A stretch of 53,954 bases of DNA from an uncultured Clostridia bacterium (GTDB lineage: Bacteria > Bacillota > Clostridia > Christensenellales > Aristaeellaceae): the NCBI GenBank assembly GCA_947166385.1, contig CAMVEB010000026.1, forward strand, positions 1 through 53,954. Direction: 5' to 3'. Positions 24,203-33,872 of the stretch are shown here, in pieces. The position numbers and the translations under genes were made by a program. Under the pieces are notes generated by a model. It was not told where the DNA came from. It ran no database searches and saw only the letters and a program-made list of their open reading frames with translations. How positions within the stretch are numbered: the stretch's first letter is position 1; each line of letters opens with the position of its first letter.

Positions 24203-24547
24203 TCATGGCATTTCGCCCAGTCGCTTTAGGATTCGATTAAGTCCATTCCAAATCTTTTCCTGGCTGTCCCGGACTTCTTTCAGTTCGCTTTCGATGATTT
24301 CACCGGCACCGTTTGCCCGTTTGGCAATCTGATTGAGGTTGTTGCTGGAGTATCTCATAAGAGAGATCATTTCTTTGAGCTCCGGGATTTCCATAGTCAG
24401 AATGTATCCGTCAATCGCCATTTTCCGGAAGTAAGCCGATTTCTCTCTTATTCCTGCTTGTTTCATCTTCAAAGCTACGATCTGATATTCCTGATCGGTA
24501 AGCCTGAGAGTGCACATATGATCGTGCTTTCCGTTTCCCACATTCAT
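24203..24547 (-). CDS. mobC: MobC-like relaxosome accessory protein
   Basis: A 114-aa protein with an N-terminal ribbon-helix-helix-like region (LRLTDQEYQIVALKMKQAGI, about 13-32) and the later segment LMRYSSNNLNQIAKRANGAG (about 64-83), which is the recognised MobC core. MobC proteins bind oriT and assist relaxase loading. The ATG overlaps the stop of the upstream DUF3846 gene, so the two are coupled. It lies two genes ahead of the relaxase. Confidence 0.88.
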   Translation of the reverse strand: MNVGNGKHDHMCTLRLTDQEYQIVALKMKQAGIREKSAYFRKMAIDGYILTMEIPELKEMISLMRYSSNNLNQIAKRANGAGEIIESELKEVRDSQEKIWNGLNRILKRLGEMP

Positions 24548-25071
24548 TATCGATCCAGCCCTTCATTTCCGCAAGGCTGTCGATGATCCTTTTCAGCGCC
24601 CATGCGAAGGATGGATGAAATTGATTTTTCAGGCGTTCTTTCCGCGAGTTTCAGATTACTAAGACATTCCGTCATTTCATGAATGGACACCTTCCGGATT
24701 GCCTGCATATCCTTCGCTAAGTCGAGCGCTTCGTCTTCGGTTAAGAAGCGCAGATCTTCGCCATCCTGCTTTACGATCATTGCGTTTCCGATGATCATAT
24801 CTCCGTGTTCCTGCGATTCATAGAGATAACTGGCAATGCAGTTCACAAAGTGCACATCGCCCTTCAGTTTTGATTCTTCATCAATCAAAAGGACATAATC
24901 CTGTCCCTGCAATCCTGCCGGCTCAACAACCTCAATCCATTCGCAATCGATGGCCCGTCTTGCACAATCAAACATTTTTTCGCCCGGTTCGACCTCTACA
25001 ATACCGACGGCTTGCCCGGAAGTAAGCATAACGCCGTAAACGGCATTCTCCCGGATTTCGTTTTCAGTCAT
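24547..25071 (-). CDS. DUF3846-like ICE protein with shared C-terminal tail
   Basis: A 174-aa protein from the ATG of MTENEIRENAVYG. The region IEVVEPAGLQGQDYVLLIDEESKLKGDVHFVN resembles the DUF3846 core (residue pattern I-E-V-V ... L-I-D-E-x-x-K-L). Function unknown; common in ICEs next to DUF3849 and MobC genes. Its C-terminus, TPEKSISSILR ... NEGLDR, fits the tail motif shared with four other proteins in this element. It follows the CHC2 protein by 13 nt and overlaps mobC by one nucleotide. Confidence 0.7.
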   Translation of the reverse strand: MTENEIRENAVYGVMLTSGQAVGIVEVEPGEKMFDCARRAIDCEWIEVVEPAGLQGQDYVLLIDEESKLKGDVHFVNCIASYLYESQEHGDMIIGNAMIVKQDGEDLRFLTEDEALDLAKDMQAIRKVSIHEMTECLSNLKLAERTPEKSISSILRMGAEKDHRQPCGNEGLDR

Positions 25072-25084
25072 GGTTCTGACCTCC

Positions 25085-26140
25085 TTATCGTTCGAGACTG
25101 TCATGTTTAAGAGCAGTCTTTACAGGCTGCATGACAGGATTTTTCAGTTCATCCCGGATAGAAGAATGCTCCTTTTCCTGGATCATTTTCCGGGCATGGG
25201 ATATAAACCCATCCAATACAGCAGGATGAGATGTGACGGCATATGCATCTCTGCGGTCATAGTTCATAGCGGACTGTGTGTTAGGCATCCGGACCGTAAA
25301 AGCCCAATCTTTATTTGCCGGTGAGAATCGTCCATCCCATGATTTGATCTGCACGGTAGCAGCCAGGACAAGAGCGACACGTTCCGCACCGTACTTTTCC
25401 AGCACTTCATCGATAGCCTGTTTGTTAAGCCGCATTCCATCAAAATGCCTGGAAATTGATTCTTCAATAGCGCGTCTGCAATTCACATTTTCAAAATGTG
25501 ATTCCCTAAACTTTTCGATTTCTTTATGTTCACGAGCATACACGGGACTTTCATAATAAACTGGTACCAGATCCGTTTCGTTCATTGATTTCACTTCCTT
25601 TTCTTTCAGCATCAGCTCGCTGATTAACATTCGCTTACTGTTCAGGTCATCTGACAAAAGGATATCCAGGTCGTTTTCCACCTGAGTCAGATTCTTCAGC
25701 GCTTCTACAAACCGCGGATGGAAATCGTCACTTGGATTCACAGGCGCATATTCGGTCTCCCAATCGATCAGATGGTTTCTGTAATCCGATAGTTTCCTGA
25801 AGAAATACGCTGCCTGATGCTCGGTCTTTTCTTCTTCTGAGATAGGCCTTCTGCCTGTGGAAATATGTGAAACACGCCCGTTATACCGAATACCAAAGTC
25901 AGATGCCAACTTCATAGCAGCTGCTTTCCTGCTAAAGCCAAACAGACGGGATGTGAACTCAATCACATCACCGTCTGCCTGGCATCCGAAGCAATGGAAG
26001 CGCTTATCGACTTTCATGCTTGGATTTTTGTCTTTATGAAAGGGACATTTGCACATGCCATTTCGATTGACTGTCAACCCGTAGAATTCAGCTGCTTGTC
26101 GGGTAGTAATACTGTTTTTCACGGCGCTATACACATTCAT
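25085..26140 (-). CDS. CHC2 zinc-finger / DUF3849 protein
   Basis: A 351-aa protein. The N-terminal DnaG-type zinc finger has C32, H35, C50 and C53 (CPFH...CFGC), followed by a primase-like helical stretch (to about 85). The C-terminal half (about 190-310, YESPVYAREHKEIEKFRESH then CRRAIEESISRHFDG) matches DUF3849. CHC2 fingers bind single-stranded DNA, so a part in replication or establishment of transferred DNA is plausible. No Toprim domain is present, so it is not a complete primase. The C-terminal tail SSIRDEL ... DSLER belongs to the shared-tail group. It lies six nt after the 2428-aa gene. Confidence 0.82.
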   Translation of the reverse strand: MNVYSAVKNSITTRQAAEFYGLTVNRNGMCKCPFHKDKNPSMKVDKRFHCFGCQADGDVIEFTSRLFGFSRKAAAMKLASDFGIRYNGRVSHISTGRRPISEEEKTEHQAAYFFRKLSDYRNHLIDWETEYAPVNPSDDFHPRFVEALKNLTQVENDLDILLSDDLNSKRMLISELMLKEKEVKSMNETDLVPVYYESPVYAREHKEIEKFRESHFENVNCRRAIEESISRHFDGMRLNKQAIDEVLEKYGAERVALVLAATVQIKSWDGRFSPANKDWAFTVRMPNTQSAMNYDRRDAYAVTSHPAVLDGFISHARKMIQEKEHSSIRDELKNPVMQPVKTALKHDSLER

Positions 26141-26146
26141 GGTTTA

Positions 26147-29100
26147 TCACCGTTCCGGTTCAGGCGGTTTCTTATCTTTCGGGGGCTGCTCCTTGGGACG
26201 ATCCAGATTCAATTCCGCATCCAGTTCAGCCAGCCGCGCACTCTTTGTTTTCAGTTCGGCCTCTTGAGGGAAAGGTTTCCCTAATTCCTCTTTTGCGGAA
26301 GCCAACTGATTTCTAGCGTTTTCCAGACGGGCTTTGGCGTCCTCCTGCCGCTGTGGCATGTTTGCCAGTGTATTATCCAGTCGTTGGATGTTGCCACGAG
26401 CGTCTGTCCCAACATCAACGCGATGGGTCAGCGCACCCTGTAACATCATTTGAAAGCGGCTGTTAAACAGATCATACTGAACAGACAGATCAAACCCGCG
26501 ATACTCACCGACGCGGACTACCTCACCATGAGAAGATTTTTTGCAGGATTCCAGTATCAGATTGCCGGCATCTTCCTTCTCAGTAATCTCAGTGCTGCCA
26601 GCAGTCATTCCCACAAAGTCCTGTTCAGGAAGCGGGTGCGCCTGCATGGTTTCGATATCCTTATCAAATGCAGCGATCACCTGCGTAGCCTGATCAATCT
26701 CCTTGGGGAGCGACTTCAGGATCTGATCCTCCAGCCGGTACTGTTTGGTCAGGTGATCAGACTTCATCAGCCGCAGACGGGCAACGTCCACATCCAGATC
26801 CATCTTTTCCTTTATGCGCGGATCACCGGCGCACAAAGCCTTGATTTCCGCATAGGAAAGAGCAGTCTCGTCAATATCCTCACAGGAACGGACGGGACTT
26901 TTGCTTGACATGATCTGGGATATGAACTTCTGCTTATTCTCAACCGTTTGCCACAGATAACCGTCGAAGGTGCCTTCCGTAACATACCGATAAATGAACA
27001 CCTCGGGATTCTGATTGCCCTGACGGACAATACGCCCCGCACGCTGCTCCAGATCACCAGGCCGCCAGGGGCAATCGAGATCATGGAGTGCAATCAGCCG
27101 ATCCTGTACATTGGTGCCTGCGCCCATCTTCTGAGTGCTTCCCATCAGGACACGCACCTGGCCGGAACGAACCTTTGCAAACAGATCCTTTTTTCTGGTT
27201 TCGGTATTTGCCTCATGGATGAATGCAATCTGTTCCCGGGGAATGCCCTGATCTACCAGCTTTTCACGGATATCGTCGTAGATATTGAAGTTCCCGACAC
27301 CGGTTTCTTCCGCGGCATCCGCAAGCGCAGCCGCTTCCTTGTCGTTCGTAGCTTTCCCGCGCGGAGTGGATAGATCACAGAAAACGAGCTGGGTAAGTTT
27401 TTCTGCATTCCCATCACGCCAGATGCGGACAATATTGCCCACACAGGCATTGACCTTACTTCCGGGATCATCCGGCAATAATGGATTGACCAGCCGCTGA
27501 TCAAGACCAAGTTTTCTGCCGTCAGAAGTGATCTTCAGCATATTATCCTCGCTTGGATCAACCGTCCCGGAATGCACAGCGACAGCCCGTTCGGACAGCA
27601 TTCCAACCATTTCCTTCTGGTATTCGGAGGGATGCACGACTACGGTTTCATAGTGTGCTTCGGGCCGGGGCAGGTTCAATTGATCAGCCGTTTTGATGTC
27701 AGCGACTTCAGAAAACAGCTTCATCAGTTCGGGAAGATTAAAAAACTTTGCGAACCTCGTCCTGGCACGATAGCCGGTGCCTTCAGGAGCAAGTTCGATG
27801 GCTGTTGTGGTCTCCCCAAAGGTGGAAGCCCAGCAATCGAACTGGCTGAGAGCTTTCTGCTGCAGCGTTCCATATTGCAGATAGCGCTGCATGGTGTACA
27901 GTTCTGTCATAGAATTGCTCACAGGCGTACCGGTTGCAAATACAATTCCGCGTCCGCCGGTCACTTCATCCATGTACCGGCATTTCAGGAACATATCGCT
28001 GGATTTCTGTGCTTCAGAGGCAGAGAGGCCGGCTACATTCCGCATCTTGGTGAACAGGAACAAATTCTTGAAAGCGTGTGCTTCATCTACGTACAGCCGG
28101 TCAACACCGAGTTGTTCAAAGGTGACGACATGATCTTTCTTTTCTTCCGCTTCCAGTTTTTTCAGCCGGACTTCCAACTGACGTTTGGCTCGTTCCAGTT
28201 GTTTGATGGAGTAGCGCTCACCACGGTTCCGCTTCATTTCCATGATACCGTCCGTGATATCGTCGATCTGCTCTTTCAGCAGCCGCTGCTGCCGTTCCTG
28301 GGAAACAGGGATTCGTTCAAACTGGCTATGGCCAAGTATGACGGCATCGTAATCACCGGTAGCGATACGTGCGCAGAACTTTTGGCGGTTCGCTTTCTCG
28401 AAGTCTTTCCGGGTTGCCACGAGGATATTTGCACTGGGATAGAGCCGCAGGAATTCCGAAGCCCACTGTTCCGTCAGGTGATTCGGCACCACAAACATTG
28501 CTTTCTGGCAAAGGCCAAGACGCTTGGATTCCATGACGGCGGCTACCATTTCGAAGGTTTTGCCCGCGCCGACCTCGTGAGCCAGCAACGTGTTCCCACC
28601 GTAGAGAATATGCGCAACTGCATTCCGCTGATGCTCTCTTAGATCAATCTCAGGAGTCATTCCATCAAAGGAAATATGACTGCCGTCATACTCGCGGGGA
28701 CGGATAGAGTTGAAGAGTTCATTATACTTTTTTACCAAATCTTCGCGCCTGTCCGGGTCCTTCCAGATCCAGTCGCGAAAAGCTTCTTTAATTGCCTGCT
28801 GCTTCTGCTGGGCGAGCGTGGTTTCCTTCTGGTTCAGTACCCGCTTTTCTTTTCCTTCAGCATCCTGTATTGTGTCGTAGATACGGATATCCCGAAGATT
28901 CAGTGTGTCTTCGAGTATTCGATAAGCATTTGCACGATCAGTTCCGTATGTCACATATGCCGCAACATTATTTGTAGACATCAGGCTTTTCCCATCAATG
29001 AACCATTCCGCAGTATATGCAGAGAAGTTTACCTTGATTGAGTGCTTCATATAAAAGGGTGTCTGGAAGGTTTCATACATAAAGTCGTTTATATACTTCT

Positions 29101-32100
29101 TGTCTACCCAGGTAGCACCAAGGCGCACATCAATCTCAGATGCTTCCAGATCTTTGGGCTGCGCTGCCTGAAGCGCCTGAACATTGATATCAAAATAAGG
29201 AGACATTTCCGCCGCGTCTTCCGCTTCCCGCAGTTTCTGCCGGACATTACCAGACAGATATTCATCCGCCGTTACGTAAGTGGGCCGACCGTCTTCATCT
29301 AAAGGCACCGGAAGCATGAAGATTACGCCGGTCAGCTGATCAGCAATTTCTTCTTCATCCATACCGGTCAGCTCTGCCATGAAAGGCAGATCCACACGCG
29401 CTTTTTCCGTAATGGACACAGCAAGCGCCTCTGCAGGTGTGTCCACATGCGTCACAGGAGTACTATGACGAATTGTGCGTTTGGTGAACATGTCGGCTTT
29501 CCGTTCCAGTTCACCCTTCTCGTTCACAATTTCGAGTGAACAGAGCAGATAATAAGACGCATCCGAAGAGAAGACATTTGCGTTCCCACGGGAACTGATC
29601 AAGCCGTATTTTGCCGAAAAAGCGTCGTACGCATCATTCAACCGGCGCTGCTGCATCTCAATCGCTTCATCTGGGGCGTTGTCCATTTGTGCCTGGATCA
29701 GATCGTTTACAATACTGCGCAGGTTCACGAGACCTTTTATCCGTTCCTTTGCAACGTCACCAAGGTCTGGCTGCACTATCACAGAGTTTTGGCGATAGTA
29801 CACTTCACCATTTACAACCGTGAAGGAATAGTTTTTCACAGAGGGATCTGCAGGGATCGTCTTCTGACTCGGCACATCATCGCTGACTTCGGGAAGCTCC
29901 GCTTCGTTGTATCTCCCTGTGATATACAGGACGGCTTCAGTAAGCTGATCTGCCAGATTCGCACCGTCAAAGGGAATACAGGAAGATTCAAGACTTCCGT
30001 ACATGCTCTCGTCCATGATCATCTGGCCTAAAACCATTTCAGGGTGGTCAACAAAATAACTGTTGATCGTAATCCCATCCGGGTTCTTTCCGAGATGTAC
30101 CCAGTCAGGCTCGATATCAATGACCCGGTCCCGCTTCTGCAGAAAGATGATATCCGAAGTGACGTAAGTATTCGCGTTCGCACTGAAAGCCGTATTAGGC
30201 AACCGGATGGCACCCAGCAGCTCAGCACGCTGAGCAATATACTTGCGTACTTCAGGGCTCTGCTTGTCCATGGTGCCTTTGGAGGTAATGAAAGCAATCA
30301 CACCACCGGGACGCACCTGGTCGAGCGCCTTTGCGAAGAAGTAATCATGGATCAGGAAGTTATAACGATCAAATGCTTTGTCCGGCACCTTATACGCTCC
30401 GAATGGAACATTGCCGATCGCAACATCAAAGAAATCCTTCCGATCTGTGGTTTCAAAGCCGGCAATGGTGATATCCGCTTTCGGATAGAGCAGGCTTGCA
30501 ATCCTGCCCGTTACACTGTCCAGTTCCACACCATACAGGTTACTGTTCTGCATGGACTCAGGAAGCATGCCGAAAAAGTTCCCTACGCCGCAGGAAGGCT
30601 CCAAAATATTTCCTGTACGGAATCCCATTTGTTCAAGAGCCTGGTACATTGCCCGGATCACAGTCGGGGAAGTATAGTGAGCATTCAATGTGGAAGAGCG
30701 TGCCATATCATATTCATCCTTGGTCAGCAGCTCTTTCAGTTCGATATACTCATTGCCCCAGTTTTCATTATCCTCATCAAAAGCCTGAGGTATTCCGCCC
30801 CAACCAACATATCGAGAAAGAATTTCCTGCTCTTCGGCAGTTGCGCCACGGTTTTCGGCTTCAATGGTTTTTAGCGTCCGGATCGCGGCAATGTTATAGG
30901 CATACTTGGTTTTCTGACCGCCTTCACCCAGATGATCATCCGTGATGTGGAAGTTTTCTCCGCTGACAGGCACAACAGGTTGAACGTCAGGGACTGCTTC
31001 TGGCGTTTGAGGCCAGAAGCCTGGGCGATAGACATTATTCCGAACATCCAGACCCAGCAGGCGTTGGAGCATCTCCTTGCTTTCAGCCCTGAGTACAGGA
31101 TAGGTTTGAGAAGGGTCACGAAGGCTCACATCAAAGAGGCCGACGTTTTCCACTACAAACGCTTGATCGCCAAGGTAAACAGTATCCCCAGGATGAAGAT
31201 CATAGGAAAAAACAGGCGGTTCCTGCTCACGAGGAGTCAGATCCACAACGATTTGCCGCATAGCGGGAATCCCGTCATGCTCGGGTATTCTGCTTTCGCC
31301 GGGACGCAGAGGTGGAATAGTAGATTCTACTGTCTTCTCAGCTTCAGAAGTGATTGTTTCAGTATTAGTTTCCGTTTGTTGAACGACAGGAGTGTTTTCC
31401 AGCGCTTCCGGATCGGCCACTTCATCATTCGCAATACTGTCCCCGGTGAGATCTTCCCGGATAGCAACAGGATCAGGATCATTCAGATGCTCCTGTTCTT
31501 CTTCGGTATAAAACTGGTTATCCCATACCAGACGGTTCAAGGCGTTGGCAGCATCAGTCCACGGGACTTCACGCTGAACGTCGTTCACCATGACAGGAAG
31601 AGAAGGCAGATCTCCGCCAAATTCAGCACGCAGTCTTTCTGCGATCTCCTCGGTAGAATGCCCTTCCTGCACAAAGCGCGTCATAGCATGTTTGCCTTCG
31701 ATATGCCCGTTCCATTCCCGGAGGGTACGCTCGATATCCATCTGGGTAATAATCCCGTTGGTAGAGCGATAGCCCTGGGTCAGGGTTTCCGGTTCGACAG
31801 GCGGATAATGCATCCGGGGCTGCGGAAGCGGCATTTCAGCGTCTAAAAAAGCGCTCTGCATTTCTGCAAAGCGCTGCTGTTCCTTCGGAGTCAAGTAGGT
31901 TCCTTGCTCCATCATGTTTCGGATGTAGCGTTCGACCGCATGCCATCGTAGGGTATATTCCTCATTGGTCTTCCAGCGCCGGAACTGCATTCCGCGGCTG
32001 TTATAGTCAATGAAACCGCTGGTACCATCCAGGAAGGTGTGACTGTGACCGCCGACACCATATTCATTGCTCAGGAAAACACGGGCGTCAACGGGAGTCG

Positions 32101-33433
32101 GATTCTGCGCGTATAGAGCAGCGATCCGCAGTTTCCCGCCTTCAAAGCCGGAACCGCGACGAAGAACATGTTCAATCTCTTCGTCAGATAAATGAAGAAC
32201 GGGGCGGTCGCTCCGCTCCGTTCCAATGGGCCGATGAATGAGTCTTGCATCCAGAGTTCTGATTTGCTCTGCTTCGCTTGGGAACAGGCTAAGCTGTTCC
32301 GTTCGCGGCGTCAGGCGAAGATCAGTTCCGAGAAGATCATCTCTTCCGCCTGATTCTTCAGGGAATTCATCCGAGCCACCCAAGCCATCTGGTTCGTCGC
32401 CTTCAGATTTTCGGTCACTCCGTTCTGTTTCTTCAGGCTCTCCATGATCGTCTCCAGCCTCGTCTGAGCTGTCGATTCGATCTCCTGCAGGTGCTCCATC
32501 AGAGTCCCGTTCAGGATCATCCTCGTGTACAGACCCGAGCGATTCTCCTCCAGGTACTTCCGGCGCATCATCCCGTACTTGCCCAGGGGCTTCTGCTCCT
32601 GTTCGGTCAAGCCCATCTCCGGGATCAGGTAATCTCCGTTCTTCCTGTAGTTCAGCCGCATCATACACAACGCCCCTTTCATAATCTTTAATCGCAATTT
32701 CGATTTGCCGGAGAATCTGCTTGCTCATCTGAGCCACAGCATCTCCGAGTTGTCCAACAGCTCCGGGAGTGTTCCATTCCCTGATTTCCTGCAGTGAATC
32801 CGTACTGACATCCGGTTGCAAACCGCATCGGGTCTGCAGGATGTAGGAGATACTGAACATCGCGATGTTCAGAAAGGATCTCCCGATCTCGGCTTCATCA
32901 TATCCGGAAAGCGAAGACCCTGCAACGCTGTCGACGATATCTTTCAGATGCCCGTCGAGATAGCTTGCAGCGGATTCGAGGGAAATCATCTTCAGCCGGT
33001 CGCGGAGATTATTCATTCCAGACGGAGAGAAAGCGTTATCCAGAGCAGTGTTTACGGCATTCGTGTGCCGGTCTTCCATTTTCCAGATCTCAACCGGGCG
33101 TGAATGCAGTAATTCTCCGGTATCAGCTACATCGAAAACATAACGCAGCTGCATACCGTTATCGGTTGGAGCAAGCAGCGCAATGCCGCGGGAACCGCGC
33201 CGGATATACCGGTGCATGGTGTTGTTCCAGATCTCATAGCTGGCACAGGCCGTAGCTTCCGGCCGCTGGGCATAGATCAGCAGCTGATCATTAAACGAAT
33301 ACTTATAAAACCTTGCAGAGTGACGAAGAAACTGCATCCAGGCTTCCGCATCCTGCGTTATGCTGGCGGCAGTCTCATTGGCCATCTCTACATAGGCCTG
33401 TACCTTACCGGGCATGTTAATCCTCCGTTTCAT
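26147..33433 (-). CDS. Giant ICE methyltransferase-helicase fusion
   Basis: A 2428-aa multidomain protein. The N-terminus (about 5-100, FYKYSFNDQLLIYAQRPEATAC) resembles the ArdC/DUF1738-like region of such proteins. An acidic, low-complexity linker (about 270-380) and YodL/LPD-like stretches follow. An adenine-type DNA methyltransferase fold is at about 900-1030, with LEPSCGVGNFFG and IGNVPFG in place of the usual NPPY. A SNF2/DEAD helicase core has Walker A HEVGAGKTFEM (about 1620), VDEAHAFKN (about 1783) and QRAGRIVRQGN (about 2133), and coiled coil at the end. This family is a hallmark of Firmicutes ICEs and large phages. Suggested roles are protecting incoming DNA from restriction or processing DNA during transfer; the exact activity is unproven. 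Overlaps the TTRAP gene by 17 nt. Confidence 0.88.
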   Translation of the reverse strand: MKRRINMPGKVQAYVEMANETAASITQDAEAWMQFLRHSARFYKYSFNDQLLIYAQRPEATACASYEIWNNTMHRYIRRGSRGIALLAPTDNGMQLRYVFDVADTGELLHSRPVEIWKMEDRHTNAVNTALDNAFSPSGMNNLRDRLKMISLESAASYLDGHLKDIVDSVAGSSLSGYDEAEIGRSFLNIAMFSISYILQTRCGLQPDVSTDSLQEIREWNTPGAVGQLGDAVAQMSKQILRQIEIAIKDYERGVVYDAAELQEERRLPDPGDGLDRTGAEAPGQVRDDAPEVPGGESLGSVHEDDPERDSDGAPAGDRIDSSDEAGDDHGEPEETERSDRKSEGDEPDGLGGSDEFPEESGGRDDLLGTDLRLTPRTEQLSLFPSEAEQIRTLDARLIHRPIGTERSDRPVLHLSDEEIEHVLRRGSGFEGGKLRIAALYAQNPTPVDARVFLSNEYGVGGHSHTFLDGTSGFIDYNSRGMQFRRWKTNEEYTLRWHAVERYIRNMMEQGTYLTPKEQQRFAEMQSAFLDAEMPLPQPRMHYPPVEPETLTQGYRSTNGIITQMDIERTLREWNGHIEGKHAMTRFVQEGHSTEEIAERLRAEFGGDLPSLPVMVNDVQREVPWTDAANALNRLVWDNQFYTEEEQEHLNDPDPVAIREDLTGDSIANDEVADPEALENTPVVQQTETNTETITSEAEKTVESTIPPLRPGESRIPEHDGIPAMRQIVVDLTPREQEPPVFSYDLHPGDTVYLGDQAFVVENVGLFDVSLRDPSQTYPVLRAESKEMLQRLLGLDVRNNVYRPGFWPQTPEAVPDVQPVVPVSGENFHITDDHLGEGGQKTKYAYNIAAIRTLKTIEAENRGATAEEQEILSRYVGWGGIPQAFDEDNENWGNEYIELKELLTKDEYDMARSSTLNAHYTSPTVIRAMYQALEQMGFRTGNILEPSCGVGNFFGMLPESMQNSNLYGVELDSVTGRIASLLYPKADITIAGFETTDRKDFFDVAIGNVPFGAYKVPDKAFDRYNFLIHDYFFAKALDQVRPGGVIAFITSKGTMDKQSPEVRKYIAQRAELLGAIRLPNTAFSANANTYVTSDIIFLQKRDRVIDIEPDWVHLGKNPDGITINSYFVDHPEMVLGQMIMDESMYGSLESSCIPFDGANLADQLTEAVLYITGRYNEAELPEVSDDVPSQKTIPADPSVKNYSFTVVNGEVYYRQNSVIVQPDLGDVAKERIKGLVNLRSIVNDLIQAQMDNAPDEAIEMQQRRLNDAYDAFSAKYGLISSRGNANVFSSDASYYLLCSLEIVNEKGELERKADMFTKRTIRHSTPVTHVDTPAEALAVSITEKARVDLPFMAELTGMDEEEIADQLTGVIFMLPVPLDEDGRPTYVTADEYLSGNVRQKLREAEDAAEMSPYFDINVQALQAAQPKDLEASEIDVRLGATWVDKKYINDFMYETFQTPFYMKHSIKVNFSAYTAEWFIDGKSLMSTNNVAAYVTYGTDRANAYRILEDTLNLRDIRIYDTIQDAEGKEKRVLNQKETTLAQQKQQAIKEAFRDWIWKDPDRREDLVKKYNELFNSIRPREYDGSHISFDGMTPEIDLREHQRNAVAHILYGGNTLLAHEVGAGKTFEMVAAVMESKRLGLCQKAMFVVPNHLTEQWASEFLRLYPSANILVATRKDFEKANRQKFCARIATGDYDAVILGHSQFERIPVSQERQQRLLKEQIDDITDGIMEMKRNRGERYSIKQLERAKRQLEVRLKKLEAEEKKDHVVTFEQLGVDRLYVDEAHAFKNLFLFTKMRNVAGLSASEAQKSSDMFLKCRYMDEVTGGRGIVFATGTPVSNSMTELYTMQRYLQYGTLQQKALSQFDCWASTFGETTTAIELAPEGTGYRARTRFAKFFNLPELMKLFSEVADIKTADQLNLPRPEAHYETVVVHPSEYQKEMVGMLSERAVAVHSGTVDPSEDNMLKITSDGRKLGLDQRLVNPLLPDDPGSKVNACVGNIVRIWRDGNAEKLTQLVFCDLSTPRGKATNDKEAAALADAAEETGVGNFNIYDDIREKLVDQGIPREQIAFIHEANTETRKKDLFAKVRSGQVRVLMGSTQKMGAGTNVQDRLIALHDLDCPWRPGDLEQRAGRIVRQGNQNPEVFIYRYVTEGTFDGYLWQTVENKQKFISQIMSSKSPVRSCEDIDETALSYAEIKALCAGDPRIKEKMDLDVDVARLRLMKSDHLTKQYRLEDQILKSLPKEIDQATQVIAAFDKDIETMQAHPLPEQDFVGMTAGSTEITEKEDAGNLILESCKKSSHGEVVRVGEYRGFDLSVQYDLFNSRFQMMLQGALTHRVDVGTDARGNIQRLDNTLANMPQRQEDAKARLENARNQLASAKEELGKPFPQEAELKTKSARLAELDAELNLDRPKEQPPKDKKPPEPER

Positions 33434-33686
33434 TCAATTCCTGTCCCAGCCCGAGATTGAAATGCAGAAGCGCAGTTTCGGGCGAACAGTTTTCGCATAG
33501 TTTTTTATAATCAGAGCTGGAGAGCGTTTCGAGTTTACTTATGACTCCCTGCGCCAGATTGCGTAGTTCATTTTCATCCGGCATCAGGACTGCCATCATG
33601 GATCGAAGCTCATAAATCAGTCCTCGCAGATTGCCAGGATCATACAGATAGATCAGGTTCAATTCTTCAGGTGAAAAAACAGCCAT
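33417..33686 (-). CDS. TTRAP-family transposon-transfer assisting protein
   Basis: An 89-aa protein. The start MAVFSPEELNLIYLYDPGNL then RGLIYELRSM and the mid-part NLAQGVISKLETLSSSDY fit the TTRAP (transposon-transfer assisting) family found in ICEs. Function is not established. GAGGAGGGG precedes the ATG. It is the first gene of the mobilisation operon on this strand and its end overlaps the start of the 2428-aa gene, so they are coupled. The CBASS operon begins divergently about 190 bp away. Confidence 0.78.
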   Translation of the reverse strand: MAVFSPEELNLIYLYDPGNLRGLIYELRSMMAVLMPDENELRNLAQGVISKLETLSSSDYKKLCENCSPETALLHFNLGLGQELNETED

Positions 33687-33872
33687 TGGAAACCCCTCCT
33701 CATCTTGAACAAGTCTTTAGGAATAACAAAAAGCAGGCTTTGTACCTGCCATGGAAAGGATAAATATGGTATAATTTAATTGCTCTATAAGCTTTAGCTG
33801 AAATGCTTCTGTCTTATGGAAATTATCGGTATGGCAAGTAAATTTCACAACAACCAAAGCAGGGAGGTATTG
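33687..33872. other. Divergent intergenic region between TTRAP and CBASS
   Basis: This AT-rich spacer holds the extended -10 promoter for CBASS on the plus strand (33767-33775) and a small hairpin GCAGG/CCTGC (33733-33749), whose minus-strand side is followed by TTTTTG and could be a weak terminator ahead of TTRAP. A clear promoter for the TTRAP operon was not found, so that operon may depend on a transcript from before the CBASS insertion or a weak site. Confidence 0.4.
33767..33775 (+). promoter_or_regulatory. Extended -10 promoter of the CBASS operon
   Basis: TG-G-TATAAT (33767-33775) is an extended -10 element with perfect TATAAT. No good -35 is found at 17 bp. It lies about 98 bp ahead of the CD-NTase start, giving a leader of roughly 90 nt. 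Confidence 0.6.

Noticed and set aside
27572..28642. Long plus-strand open frame (356 codons)
   Set aside because: Antisense to the helicase core of the 2428-aa protein; open only as a by-product of that gene's codon use.
30350..30450. Loss of methyltransferase activity because NPPY is replaced by NVPFG
   Set aside because: From memory the whole family of ICE methyltransferase-helicases has a similar N-x-P-F-G, so this is not specific damage.
33816..33872. Earlier ATG codons for the CD-NTase
   Set aside because: No Shine-Dalgarno precedes them, while ATG 33873 has AGGGAGG at 5 nt.
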